The notes beneath the pieces were generated by a model. It searched no databases. It had not been told where the DNA came from and worked only from the letters and a program-made list of their open reading frames with translations. Of a stretch of 25,139 nucleotides of DNA, positions 7,340-16,332 are shown in pieces. Each line of letters starts with the position of its first letter. Position 1 is the stretch's first letter. The position numbers and the translations under genes are program-made. The stretch comes from Thermohalobaculum sp039821125 (lineage in GTDB: Bacteria; Pseudomonadota; Alphaproteobacteria; Rhodobacterales; Rhodobacteraceae), in assembly GCA_039821125.1 (NCBI GenBank), contig JBCBOR010000068.1, positions 1 through 25,139 on the forward strand. Direction: 5' to 3'.

Positions 7340-7592
7340 CCGTAGCCGTCCTTGGTGGACGTAATCATGTCATCAGCTTCTTCCGGTCTCGCGAATTCGT
7401 GCAGCGGTGTTGCGTTCCAACCGGTCGGCTGAGGCATGCACCGGAAAGCCCGGCTTACCGAGAAATCGACCCAGCTTTCCGCGTCGTTCTGCTCTGCGCC
7501 AAGATTTCACCGCGTTATCGCAGCAGCGTACCATCGACCTTCTGCGCTGCTTCGGATATCAGACGCCAAAGTTCAGCAATCTGGAACACCGC

Positions 7593-9783
7593 ATGCCTGA
7601 TATCATCTACACCAAAGTCGACGAAGCACCGGAACTGGCCTCTGCCTCGTTGTTGCCGATCATCCGGAAATTCGCTGCTGCCGCCGGTGTCAGTGTTGGG
7701 ACAAAAGACATCAGCCTCGCCGGGCGCATTCTGGCGGCCTTCCCCGATCACCTGACCGAGGATCAGCGTCAGTCCGATGATCTCGAGGAACTGGGCCGCT
7801 TGGTGAAGACGCCGGAGGCGAATGTGATCAAGCTGCCGAACATCTCGGCATCGGTGCCTCAGCTGGTTGGTGCGATCAAGGAGCTGCAATCCCAGGGTTT
7901 CGCGCTGCCGGATTATCCCGAAGCCCCGGCGACGGACGCGGAAAAGGCCATTCGCGCCAAGTATGACGCGATCAAGGGCTCGGCGGTGAACCCGGTCCTG
8001 CGCGAGGGCAACTCGGATCGCCGCGCGGCCAAGGCCGTCAAAAGCTTCGCGCAATCCAACCCCCACCGGATGGGCGAGTGGACCGCCGACAGCAAGACCC
8101 ATGTGTCTTCGATGCCCGGCAACGATTTCTTCTCGAACGAAACCTCGGCCACGCTCGGCGCTGCAACCGGTGCCAAGATCGTGCTCGAGACCGCCTCGGG
8201 CGAAACGGTCCTGAAGGACGGCCTCGACTACCCCGCAGGCACCGTCGTTGATGCAACGTTCATGAGCGCCGCGGCCCTGAAGGATTTCCTCGCGTCTGAA
8301 ATCGACAAGACGAAAGAGCAGGGCATCCTCTTCTCGTTGCACCTCAAGGCGACGATGATGAAAGTGTCGGACCCCATTCTCTTTGGTCATGCGGTCCGGG
8401 CCTTTCTGGCCCCGGTGTTCGACAAGCATGGCGAGGCGATGTCCGCAATCGGCGTGAATGCCAATCAGGGGCTGGGGGATCTGCTGGACCGGGTCAAGGA
8501 CGACGCGGCGATCATGGCGGATATCGAGGCCTGCATGGCGGCGCGCCCGCCCATGTACATGGTCGACAGCGACCGGGGCATCACCAACCTGCATGTCTCG
8601 TCCGATGTGATCATCGACGCCTCAATGCCGGCCCTCATCCGCGCGGGCGGCAAGGGCTGGGGCCCCGATGGCAAGGAGGCAGACGCCAATTGCGTGATCC
8701 CCGACAATTCCTACGCGCCGGTTTATGACGAGACGATCAAGTTCTTCAAACAGAACGGCAAGCTTAACCCGGCCACTGCGGGCACGGTTCAGAACATCGG
8801 CCTCATGGCACAGAAGGCCGAGGAGTATGGCTCGCACCCAACAACGTTCGAGATCCCGGAGGCTGGCACCGTCAAGATGATCCTCGACGACGGTACGGTG
8901 CTGCACCAGCACACCGTCGAGGCAGGCGATATCTGGCGCTCGTCTTCGGCCCGTCAGGCGCCGATCGAGGATTGGGTCAACCTCGCGATCTCGCGTCAGA
9001 AGGCCGAGGGCTGCGAGGCGATCTTCTGGCTGGATGAGAACCGCGCCCATGACGCACAGCTGATTGCCTACGTGAAACCGATCCTCGAGGCTGAGGGCGT
9101 CGCCGACACGTTCAAGATCATGGCCCCTCGCGCGGCGACGCGGGCATCGCTCGAGACCATCACCAAGGGCGAGAACTCGATCGCGGTGACCGGTAACGTG
9201 CTGCGCGACTATCTCACCGATCTCTTCCCGATCCTCGAACTGGCCACCTCGGCCAAGATGCTCTCGATTGTGAAGCTGATGAACGGCGGGGGCTTGTTTG
9301 AAACCGGAGCCGGTGGCTCGGCGCCGAAACACGTCCAGCAGTTGAACGAGGAGAACCACCTGCGCTGGGACAGTCTGGGTGAGTTCTGTGCGTTGGGTGA
9401 AAGCTTCGTCTTTCCTGGCCGATGCCAAGGGCAACGAGAAGGCCCGGATTGTCGGAAAGGCCGTCGAGGCCGCAACCCAGGGCATTCTCGACCATGACCG
9501 GTCGCCGTCGCGCAAGGTTGGAGAGCCTGACAACCGCGACAGCCACTACTGGTTTGCTCGCTATTGGGCCGAAGCCCTGGCAGCACAGGGCGATGATGCC
9601 GACCTGGCAGCTCACTTCGCGCCAATGGCCGAGGCCCTCGCGGCAGGTGAAGAGAAAATTCTCGCCGAGCTTGCCGCAGCCCAGGGACCGGCCGCGGATC
9701 TTGGGGGCTACTACCGCACCGACGCTGCAAAGACCGCCGCAGTGATGCGCCCGTCCGAGACATTGAACGCGATCATCGGCTGA
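7593..9783 (+). pseudogene. icd: NADP-dependent isocitrate dehydrogenase, monomeric type, frameshifted
   Basis: The sequence encodes the roughly 80-kDa monomeric isocitrate dehydrogenase, which oxidises isocitrate to 2-oxoglutarate in the TCA cycle. Family stretches include IIYTKVDEAPELASASLLPI at the start, NPVLREGNSDRRAA, SHPTTFEIPEAGTVKM, IFWLDENRAHDAQLIAYV and LRWDSLGEF. The frame is intact from the ATG at 7593 to about 9400. It then shifts and would end at 9497 with an unrelated tail. The correct C-terminus (FLADAKGNEKARIVGKAVEAATQG... to ...RPSETLNAIIG) continues in the +1 frame to the TGA at 9783. Removing one base near 9403-9410 restores a 729-residue protein of normal length. The open frame extends upstream to 7407, but that part is not family-like. 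Function as sequenced is doubtful, because the last 120 or so residues are lost. A single-base sequencing error is a serious alternative. Confidence 0.85.
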
Positions 9784-10141
9784 GCTGACTGGTGCACTCC
9801 TCGACCGCATACCTTTCGGGGGTGCGGTCAGGGTGCTGTCGGACGAATTCGAATGCGTCTGACAGTGTGGGGCAGAGACCCGTCGGTCCGCACAAAGTTC
9901 CCGCCATTTGCGTGGAACACCATCACTGTGCCGCCTGAAACTGGCTCAGCCAGAGAGGCGGCCAATAACTGCGGATGTCCCGCCCACCCGAACCGGAGCA
10001 TCGCGTGCTCCCAAGGTTACAAAGGTCGATGTGAGGTCTCCAACCGATTGGACTGGGCAGAAAACTGCGTCCGGATTCCCCACGACCGTTTGATCCCTGA
10101 TCCGGGGTCAAACCTGCTCACCACGAAGAGACCAGGAGCCG
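9784..10141. other. Intergenic stretch between icd and tRNA-Ser, with a nested hairpin
   Basis: No convincing coding sequence is present; the short frames have no family character. Besides the stem-loop after icd, a nested hairpin occurs at 9930-9962. The outer stem is GCCGCCT paired with AGGCGGC, and the inner stem is CTGGC-TCA-GCCAG. No flanking T-run is visible. It could be the trailer of the minus-strand tRNA-Ser transcript, a small structured RNA or a chance dyad. Confidence 0.4.
9803..9829 (+). terminator. Stem-loop downstream of icd
   Basis: GACCGCA (9803-9809) pairs perfectly with TGCGGTC (9823-9829), with partial inner pairing around TTTCGGG. It starts 19 bases after the restored icd stop codon. 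No T-run follows, so it is at best a weak intrinsic terminator or a transcript-end stabilising hairpin. Confidence 0.35.
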
Positions 10142-10231
10142 TGGCGGAAGGGGTGGGATTCGAACCCACGAGACGGTTCCCCGCCTGCTGGTTTTCAAGA
10201 CCAGTGCCTTCAACCACTCGGCCACCCTTCC
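10142..10231 (-). tRNA. tRNA-Ser (anticodon UGA)
   Basis: On the minus strand the 90-nt sequence folds into a class II tRNA. The acceptor stem GGAAGGG pairs with CCCTTCC, followed by discriminator G and an encoded CCA. The D-arm contains GCCGAGTGGTTGAAGGC. The anticodon loop CTTGAAA has anticodon TGA between the stems ACTGG and CCAGC (as read). A long variable arm (GGCGGGGAACCGTCTC) is diagnostic of serine tRNAs. The T-arm is GTGGGTTCGAATCCCAC. It decodes UCA and wobble-related serine codons. Confidence 0.95.
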
Positions 10232-10387
10232 GGTCGGGCTAGTGGATAGGGGCATGAGATCGGTCTGTCTAGGCTGCGCGTGTCGAATGCGAAGGCCGCT
10301 CTGCCCGCACTGCACGTGCCCCTTCCATTGCAGTCGCATGTCAAGTAGATTTGAAGCAATGTCGCGAACGACGACTGGAGAGGCAGC

Positions 10388-11749
10388 ATGGCGTCCAATC
10401 GGATCGGGTGGCTTCTGCGTGGGGTGAAAATCTGCGCAGTGGCCTGTATCTCGTTTTCCCCGGTAACCGCGCTTGGCGATCGTAACTCGGTTCCGAACGT
10501 GTTGGAGCGATCTTCGACGGTTGTGGAAGCGGGCGTGCTGGGTCAGTCGACGGCCTCTACCGGTGGAGCAACATCGCCGTTTCTGAAGGCTGCGCCCGAG
10601 CTTTTTGATGCGACCGGGCTTGCCGTGTGGGATGGCAAGCGCACACTTCAAGGCGTGTGGGTTGCGCATCCGCTGGCAACTTCAGCCCGCCGGGTCCGGA
10701 TCTTCAATGACGCGAACGGGTTGGCCGTGGACGGCGCGCTGTTCAAACGCGACTCTACGTTAAGCGGGGCATCGGTTCTGATTTCGTCAGAGGCGGCGGG
10801 CCTTCTCAAGATGGACGTCGACACGCCGACGAAGCTGCGGATCGTCGCTGTAACGCCGGCGCGGCGGAACCAGTCCCAGGATGTTGCCGCTGCGCCAAGC
10901 ACATCGTCGACGAGCCAATCGGCACCGAAGGAAGCGGAGCAACCGGCAAGCCAAGCCGCCGCCAGTACGCCGAAGACCGAGACCCCGGCGCCGCAGCCTG
11001 AACCGCCAGAAGCTCCTGCTGCGACAGAGACGCCGAGCGAAGACACCAGCGCAGTCGCCGCGGCGCCTTCCACTGCGCCTTCCACGGGTGTTTCAAGCGT
11101 GGTCGAAACGACACCGACCGCTCAAGCGCAGCCAGAAACACGCCAGGCATCGTCACCGGAGCAAAGCAAGGTGCCTGCATCGCGTCCCGAACCCGAACCC
11201 AAAACTGAACCGACCGTCGTGGCGGCGGCACCGGCCACCACGTCCCCTGAACCTGAGAGCGATCCCAAGACAGGGCCTCTCAATCTGACAGAGCCGAACC
11301 TTGCCGCCACCCAACCTGATCGCGCAACGACTGCGACCGTGAGCAGCGGGTCCGGCCAAGTCGCTGTTTCTGGGACGGACAGCCGCCCGGCGATCGGTGC
11401 CGTACGCGAACGGCCCGTCGCAAGACGCTCGGCGAACACCGCGACATCCCCGAAGCCAAAAGCGCCGGCAAAGACGGAGCCCGAGAAAACGGTAGTCGCT
11501 CAGGCCAGCAGCCCTCTTTCGCGTCCGTTTGTACAAGCCGGCATCTTTGGCGTTGCCCAGAATGCGCAAAAGCTGATCTCACGACTTCAGTCTGCTGATA
11601 TTCCTGCGGTCGGCAAACCCATCCGCTATCGGGGGCAGTCCGCGACCCGGGTTCTGGCTGGGCCTTTCCAGACAAGCGCTGATCGGCGGGCTGCACAACA
11701 AGTCCTGCGGCGCTTTGGCATCAATGACGCTGTGCCCGTGCGGCGCTGA
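10388..11749 (+). CDS. SPOR-domain envelope protein
   Basis: This encodes a 453-residue exported protein in three parts. First comes an N-terminal signal sequence (VKICAVACISFSPVTALG). Then a domain of about 100 residues (AAPELFDATGLAVWDGKRTLQGVWVAHP...RVRIFNDANGLAVDGALF...) resembles the N-terminal part of SPOR proteins found beside dacA in Rhodobacterales, possibly an RlpA-like barrel. Next is a long, low-complexity Pro/Ala/Thr/Glu linker (about 158-375). The C-terminal SPOR domain (about 378-452) is RPFVQAGIFGVAQNAQKLISRLQSADIPAV...TRVLAGPFQTSADRRAAQQVLRRFGINDAV. SPOR domains bind denuded peptidoglycan at the septum, so a role in cell-wall remodelling or division is likely. GGAGAGG lies five bases before the ATG. 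It is first in the run with dacA, 25 bases before that gene. Confidence 0.85.
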   Translation: MASNRIGWLLRGVKICAVACISFSPVTALGDRNSVPNVLERSSTVVEAGVLGQSTASTGGATSPFLKAAPELFDATGLAVWDGKRTLQGVWVAHPLATSARRVRIFNDANGLAVDGALFKRDSTLSGASVLISSEAAGLLKMDVDTPTKLRIVAVTPARRNQSQDVAAAPSTSSTSQSAPKEAEQPASQAAASTPKTETPAPQPEPPEAPAATETPSEDTSAVAAAPSTAPSTGVSSVVETTPTAQAQPETRQASSPEQSKVPASRPEPEPKTEPTVVAAAPATTSPEPESDPKTGPLNLTEPNLAATQPDRATTATVSSGSGQVAVSGTDSRPAIGAVRERPVARRSANTATSPKPKAPAKTEPEKTVVAQASSPLSRPFVQAGIFGVAQNAQKLISRLQSADIPAVGKPIRYRGQSATRVLAGPFQTSADRRAAQQVLRRFGINDAVPVRR

Positions 11750-11774
11750 ACAGGTGCGTAAGGCGAGGTCGCAC

Positions 11775-12914
11775 ATGATCCGAACGCTTCTAGCTGTGAT
11801 CGCTTTTGCGTTCATTGCCGACAACGCCGCGGCGCAGAGCCAGGCGACACCGGCCCGGGCCGCGCTGATCGTTGATGTCACGACCGGTGCGGTGCTGCTG
11901 GAGAAAAATGCCGACGAGCCGCTTCCGCCAGCATCCATGTCCAAGCTGATGACGCTTAACATGGTGTTCGAAGCGCTCGAGCAGGGCGTCCTGTCCATGG
12001 ACGACAAGTTCCGTACATCGAAGCGCGCAGCCAGTATGGGCGGGTCGAAAATGTTCATCCGCGAGGGTGAGCAGGTCTCGATCGAGAACCTGCTGCGCGG
12101 TGTCATCGTCCAGTCCGGAAACGATTCCGCTGTGGCCCTTGCCGAGGCGCTTGCCGGGACCGAGGAGGCGTTTGCCGAGAGGATGACCGATCGGGCCCGG
12201 GATATCGGCCTTACACAGTCGACTTTCGCCAATTCAACCGGTTGGCCCCATCCCGATCAGCGGATGTCAGCGCGTGATCTGCTCGTGCTCGCGACGCGTC
12301 TGATCACCGAGTTTCCGGAACTCTACAAGATGTTCGCCGAGACCGAGTTCACCTGGGACGGCGTGAAGCAGAACAACCGCAACCCACTCCTGTCACTGGG
12401 TGTCGGTGCTGATGGCCTGAAGACCGGACACACCGAGGAAGCAGGGTATGGTTTGGTCGCTTCGGCAAAGCGCGGCGATCGACGGGTGGTTCTGGTCGTC
12501 TCGGGGCTGGAAAGCTCTTCAGACCGGCGCCACGAAGCAGAGCGCCTGATCAACTGGGCCTTCCGGGCGTTCGATACGCGTGAGCTGTACGCGAAGGGCG
12601 AGGGGTTGATTGATGTCCCGGTCTGGATTGGCACCAAAGGGTCGGTGACGGTCGCACCCGAGCGCGACGTCACGATCACAGCGCCCCATGGAACAATGGA
12701 CAAGGCCGAGTTGCGCATCCGCTATGACGGGCCGGTTCCAGCGCCCATCGCGCCCGGTGACCAGATCGGGTATGTCGAGATTCAGGTGCCTGAATTCCCG
12801 CCGGTTCGTGTGCCCCTTGTTGCCATCGAAGGCGTTGATCGCGGCGGGTTCCTGTCGCGGATCGAGGCCGCAGGCTATCTGGTGCTGGAGAACATCACGC
12901 CGGATCCTGGTTGA
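11775..12914 (+). CDS. dacA: D-alanyl-D-alanine carboxypeptidase (PBP5/6 family)
   Basis: This encodes a 379-residue penicillin-binding-protein family serine peptidase. It has an N-terminal signal peptide (IRTLLAVIAFAFIADNAAA, cleavage near Q21) and the three active-site motifs S54-M-S-K57, S114-G-N116 and K216-T-G218. A C-terminal beta domain of the PBP5_C type (about 270-379) follows. It removes the terminal D-alanine from peptidoglycan pentapeptides in the periplasm and so limits cross-linking. The PBP5-type C-terminal amphipathic anchor is not obvious, so the enzyme may be soluble or loosely attached. The open frame begins earlier (11715), but the signal peptide and a purine-rich AAGGCGAGG site support the ATG at 11775. 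The gene sits between the SPOR protein and tmk, 10 bases before tmk. Confidence 0.92.
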   Translation: MIRTLLAVIAFAFIADNAAAQSQATPARAALIVDVTTGAVLLEKNADEPLPPASMSKLMTLNMVFEALEQGVLSMDDKFRTSKRAASMGGSKMFIREGEQVSIENLLRGVIVQSGNDSAVALAEALAGTEEAFAERMTDRARDIGLTQSTFANSTGWPHPDQRMSARDLLVLATRLITEFPELYKMFAETEFTWDGVKQNNRNPLLSLGVGADGLKTGHTEEAGYGLVASAKRGDRRVVLVVSGLESSSDRRHEAERLINWAFRAFDTRELYAKGEGLIDVPVWIGTKGSVTVAPERDVTITAPHGTMDKAELRIRYDGPVPAPIAPGDQIGYVEIQVPEFPPVRVPLVAIEGVDRGGFLSRIEAAGYLVLENITPDPG

Positions 12915-12924
12915 TCCCGCACAG

Positions 12925-13545
12925 ATGGGCCTCTTCATAACCTTTGAAGGCATTGATGGCGCAGGGAAATCGACCCAGTTGCGCCAGCTGGCAAAGATGC
13001 TTGGTGATCATGGCTGCGACGTGATCACGACACGCGAGCCCGGAGGCGCACCCGGAGCCGAAGAAATCCGGCATCTGCTCGTTGAAGGAGAGCCGGACCG
13101 CTGGTCTTCCAAAACCGAGATCCTGTTGTTTACGGCGGCCCGGCGCGACCATGTTGAGAGGGTGATCGAACCTGCTTTAAGCGCCGGTAAGATCGTCCTC
13201 TGCGATCGTTATTTGGACTCGACGCGGGCCTATCAGGGCGCCGAGGACCAGCGTGCGCTGGTGGATGAATTGCATACGCTGGCGATCGGTCTGATGCCAG
13301 ATGTCACCCTGATCTTCGACATGGATCCGACCACCGCTCTGGCGCGGGCCGATGCGCGTCGGTCTGCCGAGGATCGTTTCGAGCGCAAGGGTCTGGCGTT
13401 TCAGCAGGATCTGCGAGAGCGGTTCCGGAAGATCGCGAGAGACGAGCCTGACCGTTGTCACCTGGTCGACGCCGACGCAGATGAGCAGGCCGTTGGTGAA
13501 AGGGTTTGGGCTGCTGTCCAGCCTCTGCTTGCAACGGTCTCCTGA
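12925..13545 (+). CDS. tmk: Thymidylate kinase
   Basis: This encodes a 206-residue dTMP kinase, which makes dTDP for DNA synthesis. The P-loop FEGIDGAGKST is at residues 7-17, the TMP-binding loop is TTREPGG, the DRY-like segment is LCDRYLDSTRAYQG, and RRSAEDRFERKG is in the lid region. The length is normal for the bacterial family. The ATG at 12925 lies ten bases after the dacA stop; upstream in-frame sequence is dacA read out of frame. No strong Shine-Dalgarno sequence is visible, which fits translational coupling. The TGA stop overlaps the ATG of holB (TGATG). Confidence 0.94.
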   Translation: MGLFITFEGIDGAGKSTQLRQLAKMLGDHGCDVITTREPGGAPGAEEIRHLLVEGEPDRWSSKTEILLFTAARRDHVERVIEPALSAGKIVLCDRYLDSTRAYQGAEDQRALVDELHTLAIGLMPDVTLIFDMDPTTALARADARRSAEDRFERKGLAFQQDLRERFRKIARDEPDRCHLVDADADEQAVGERVWAAVQPLLATVS

Positions 13546-14693
13546 TGGCAGAGGAGACACCAATCGCGCTGCCGGACGCTGTCCCGGGTTTCCCTCATCC
13601 AAGTGAGACGAAACAGCTTTTTGGTCAGGCGGATGCCGAGCAACGGTTTCTGGAAGCCTGGCAGCAGGACCGGCTGCACCATGCATGGCTTCTTCGCGGT
13701 CCATATGGCGTTGGCAAGGCGACATTGGCGTACCGGATCGCGCGCGCGCTGATCGCCACTGACCCCGCGGCAGGTGATGGCCTGTTCGGAGATAGCGAAC
13801 CGATCACGCCAAACTCGCTTGACCGGCCAGCGGACTGCCCGGTTGCCGCGCGGATCAGCGCTGGATCCGAGCCGCGTCTTTTCGTTTTGCGGCGAAGCGC
13901 AAACCCAAACACAGGCCGGATGCGGGGGCAGATTGCGATTGATGACGTGCGCCGTCTGCGGGAGTTCCTCGGTCTGTCGGCAGCGGATGGCGGGTGGCGC
14001 GTGATCATCGTGGACAGTGCTGACGAGATGAACCGAAACTCGGCCAATGCGCTGCTCAAGTTCCTTGAAGAACCGCCTGCCCTGTCGATGTTTCTGCTCG
14101 TCAGCCATGCGCCCGCATCACTATTACCGACGATCCGGTCGCGCTGCCGGACGCTCGACCTGCCACCTCTGAGCCCAGAGGATCATGCTTGGGCGTTAGA
14201 AGCGGCGGGGACCGAGACGACATCTGACACTGCAACCACGCTTTCTCAACTCGCAGCGGGTTCGGTCGGCCAAGCACTGAGGCTTGCGGCTGCAGATGGC
14301 GCGGATCTCTATCGGCAAATCGTCAAGCTGATCGGCAATGGTGACCGCGTCGATCGAACGGCTCTCCCGTCATTTGCGGAAAGCTGCGCAGCGCGTGGAC
14401 AGACAGACCGTTTCGAGATGGCGGTTGATCTTACGCAGACCCTTTTGGCGAGACTGGCGCGCGCAGCAGCGACGGGACAGATGCCACCCGAAGCGGCGCC
14501 AGGCGAACACGCACTTATGCAAGCGGTCTCGTCCTCTCAGCACGCCGCACATCAATGGGCGGATACTCTGGCGACGATATCTGCCACTACACGGCACGCC
14601 AAAGCGGTCAATCTTGACCCGGGCCAGACCATCGTGGATATGTTCCTTGAACTTGATAGCACCCTCGGTCGTATCCGCAGAGCGGCCGCCTGA
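13545..14693 (+). CDS. holB: DNA polymerase III subunit delta' (clamp loader)
   Basis: This encodes a 382-residue AAA+ clamp-loader subunit. It has HHAWLLRGPYGVGKATLAYRIARALI (P-loop-like, as in delta'), GQIAIDDVRRLREFL, WRVIIVDSADEMNRNSANALLKFLEEPP (Walker B region) and the SRC motif LLPTIRSRCRTLDLPPL. A helical collar domain follows. It acts with DnaX and delta to load the beta clamp. No zinc-binding Cys cluster is obvious. The ATG at 13545 overlaps the tmk stop by one base, so the genes are translationally coupled; the longer frame from 13506 lies within tmk. tmk-holB pairing is common in alphaproteobacteria. Confidence 0.92.
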   Translation: MAEETPIALPDAVPGFPHPSETKQLFGQADAEQRFLEAWQQDRLHHAWLLRGPYGVGKATLAYRIARALIATDPAAGDGLFGDSEPITPNSLDRPADCPVAARISAGSEPRLFVLRRSANPNTGRMRGQIAIDDVRRLREFLGLSAADGGWRVIIVDSADEMNRNSANALLKFLEEPPALSMFLLVSHAPASLLPTIRSRCRTLDLPPLSPEDHAWALEAAGTETTSDTATTLSQLAAGSVGQALRLAAADGADLYRQIVKLIGNGDRVDRTALPSFAESCAARGQTDRFEMAVDLTQTLLARLARAAATGQMPPEAAPGEHALMQAVSSSQHAAHQWADTLATISATTRHAKAVNLDPGQTIVDMFLELDSTLGRIRRAAA

Positions 14694-14710
14694 CGACCCC
14701 AGGGACCGCC

Positions 14711-15499
14711 ATGACTGCGCCGCAGCTTGTTGACAGCCATTGCCATCTGGATTTCCCCAATCTGGCCGATGATCTGCCGGATGTGATCGCGCGCGCACGG
14801 GACGCTGGCGTCACGCGGATGGTGACGATCTGCACGAAGCTGCGCAACGAGCCGACAGTGCGGGCGCTCGCCGAGCGGTTCGAGGGCGTATTCTACGCCG
14901 CAGGCACCCATCCGATGAGTGTCGCCGAGGAACCGATGGCCGCTTTGGACGAACTTGTGGGCCTGGCAGAGCATCCGAAGCTGGTCGGCATCGGCGAGAC
15001 CGGTCTCGACTATCACTACACATCCGAGAGCAAGATCGTGCAGCAGGAAAGCCTGCGGGTGCATATCGAAGCGGCGCGGCGGACGCGCCTGCCTTTGATC
15101 ATCCACTCCCGCGACGCGGATGATGATATGGCCCGCATCCTGACCGAGGAGCACCAGGCCGGGGCGTTCACGTGCGTCATGCACTGTTTTTCCTCGGGAC
15201 CGGACTTGGCGGAGGCCGCATTGGATCTTGGGTTCTACCTGTCAATGTCCGGCATTGCGGCGTTCCCGCGCTCGGATGCTCTGCGTGCGATCTTCGCGGC
15301 GGCCCCCCTTGACCGGATCCTTGTTGAGACGGACAGTCCCTATCTCGCGCCTCCACCCTATCGCGGCAAACGGTGCGAGCCTGCTTATACCGCTCACACG
15401 GCTCGGAAAGGCGCAGAGACGATGGGGGTCAGCTATGATGGCTTCTGCGCCGCAACGACGGCCAATTTCGAGCGCCTGTTCTGGAAAGCCGCTTCGTGA
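14711..15499 (+). CDS. tatD: TatD-family metal-dependent hydrolase
   Basis: This encodes a 262-residue TIM-barrel hydrolase of the TatD DNase family: VDSHCHLDF (metal ligands H10 and H12), AAGTHPMSV, the metal-ligand segment GIGETGLDYHY, LPLIIHSRDADDD, CVMHCFSSG and ILVETDSPYLAPPPYRGKRCEPAY. Family members are 3'-5' exo/endonucleases with two metal ions, implicated in DNA repair and in turnover of damaged DNA. The length is typical. It lies 17 bases after holB and its TGA overlaps the GTG start of the next gene. In several alphaproteobacteria metG stands between holB and tatD; here it is absent. Confidence 0.92.
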   Translation: MTAPQLVDSHCHLDFPNLADDLPDVIARARDAGVTRMVTICTKLRNEPTVRALAERFEGVFYAAGTHPMSVAEEPMAALDELVGLAEHPKLVGIGETGLDYHYTSESKIVQQESLRVHIEAARRTRLPLIIHSRDADDDMARILTEEHQAGAFTCVMHCFSSGPDLAEAALDLGFYLSMSGIAAFPRSDALRAIFAAAPLDRILVETDSPYLAPPPYRGKRCEPAYTAHTARKGAETMGVSYDGFCAATTANFERLFWKAAS

Positions 15500-16314
15500 C
15501 CACTGCTGCAGACACACTCCGGATCACTGTGCTCGGATGTGGATCATCCGGCGGTGTGCCGCGGATCGGTCTGGATGGCCCGAACTGGGGCGACTGCGAT
15601 CCGTCCGATCCACGCAATCGGCGGCGGCGCTGCGCCCTTTTGATCCAGCGTGTGTCAGCAAACGGAACAACCTCGGTCCTGATGGACGCAGGACCCGATG
15701 TGCGCGAGCAACTGATCTCGGCCGGGACAGGTCGTCTGGATGCGCTGGTGCTGACACACGATCACGCGGATCATGTGCATGGGATCGATGACCTCCGCAT
15801 GGTGGTGATCAACATGCGGCAACGCTTGCCTTGCTGGATGAACGCCGCGACCGAGCGAACGATGTCGACCCGGTTCGGATACATCTTCGAGACGCCTCCG
15901 GGATCTTCTTATCCACCGATTTTGGAGAAGCGCAGCATTGACGGGCCCGTCGTGATTGACGGACCGGGCGGGTCTGTGACCTGCGTTCCCTTCAACGTCG
16001 CACATGGTGAGATCACCGCATTGGGGTTCCGGATCGGACCGGTGGCGTACACACCCGATATCTCGGCGATGGACGATCAATGCTGGGCGGCGCTGGAGGG
16101 TGCCGATTGCTGGATCATCGATGCTCTGCGCCGTGCGCCGCATCCCAGCCATGCCAATCTGGAAACAGCGCTGTCTTGGATTGACCGGGCGAAGCCGCCA
16201 AAGGCTTACCTGACAAACCTGCATGTCGATCTGGACTATGCGACGATCGACGCCGAAACACCCGACCACGTGCACCCGGCCCATGATGGACTGGTGCTTG
16301 AATACCCCGCCTAG
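15496..16314 (+). CDS. Metallo-beta-lactamase fold hydrolase (PhnP-like)
   Basis: This encodes a 272-residue cytoplasmic metallo-hydrolase starting at a GTG that overlaps the tatD stop (GTGA). It has the early LGCGSSGGVPRIG loop of PhnP-type phosphodiesterases, a Cys/Arg-rich segment (GDCDPSDPRNRRRRCALL), the metal-binding signature T-H88-D-H90-A-D92-H93, VAHGE near residue 173, VAYTPDISAM and a late NLHVDLDY. PhnP cleaves cyclic ribose phosphates; members beside tatD have no established substrate, so only the fold and general chemistry are claimed. The tatD-MBL neighbourhood is widespread in alphaproteobacteria. Confidence 0.88.
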   Translation: MTTAADTLRITVLGCGSSGGVPRIGLDGPNWGDCDPSDPRNRRRRCALLIQRVSANGTTSVLMDAGPDVREQLISAGTGRLDALVLTHDHADHVHGIDDLRMVVINMRQRLPCWMNAATERTMSTRFGYIFETPPGSSYPPILEKRSIDGPVVIDGPGGSVTCVPFNVAHGEITALGFRIGPVAYTPDISAMDDQCWAALEGADCWIIDALRRAPHPSHANLETALSWIDRAKPPKAYLTNLHVDLDYATIDAETPDHVHPAHDGLVLEYPA

Positions 16315-16332
16315 GCGTCTGGTCAGCCGCGC

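Noticed and set aside
7522..7551. AGCAGCG / CGCTGCT inverted repeat before icd
   Set aside because: Seven-base arms separated by 16 bases in GC-rich DNA are expected by chance; no T-run or regulatory context supports it.
7515..8594. 359-codon open frame antisense to icd
   Set aside because: This is the typical antisense shadow of a GC-rich coding sequence; the icd reading on the plus strand has full family similarity.
9380..9420. Programmed ribosomal frameshift in icd
   Set aside because: No slippery heptamer, internal Shine-Dalgarno element or downstream structure is evident, and monomeric isocitrate dehydrogenase is not known to use recoding.
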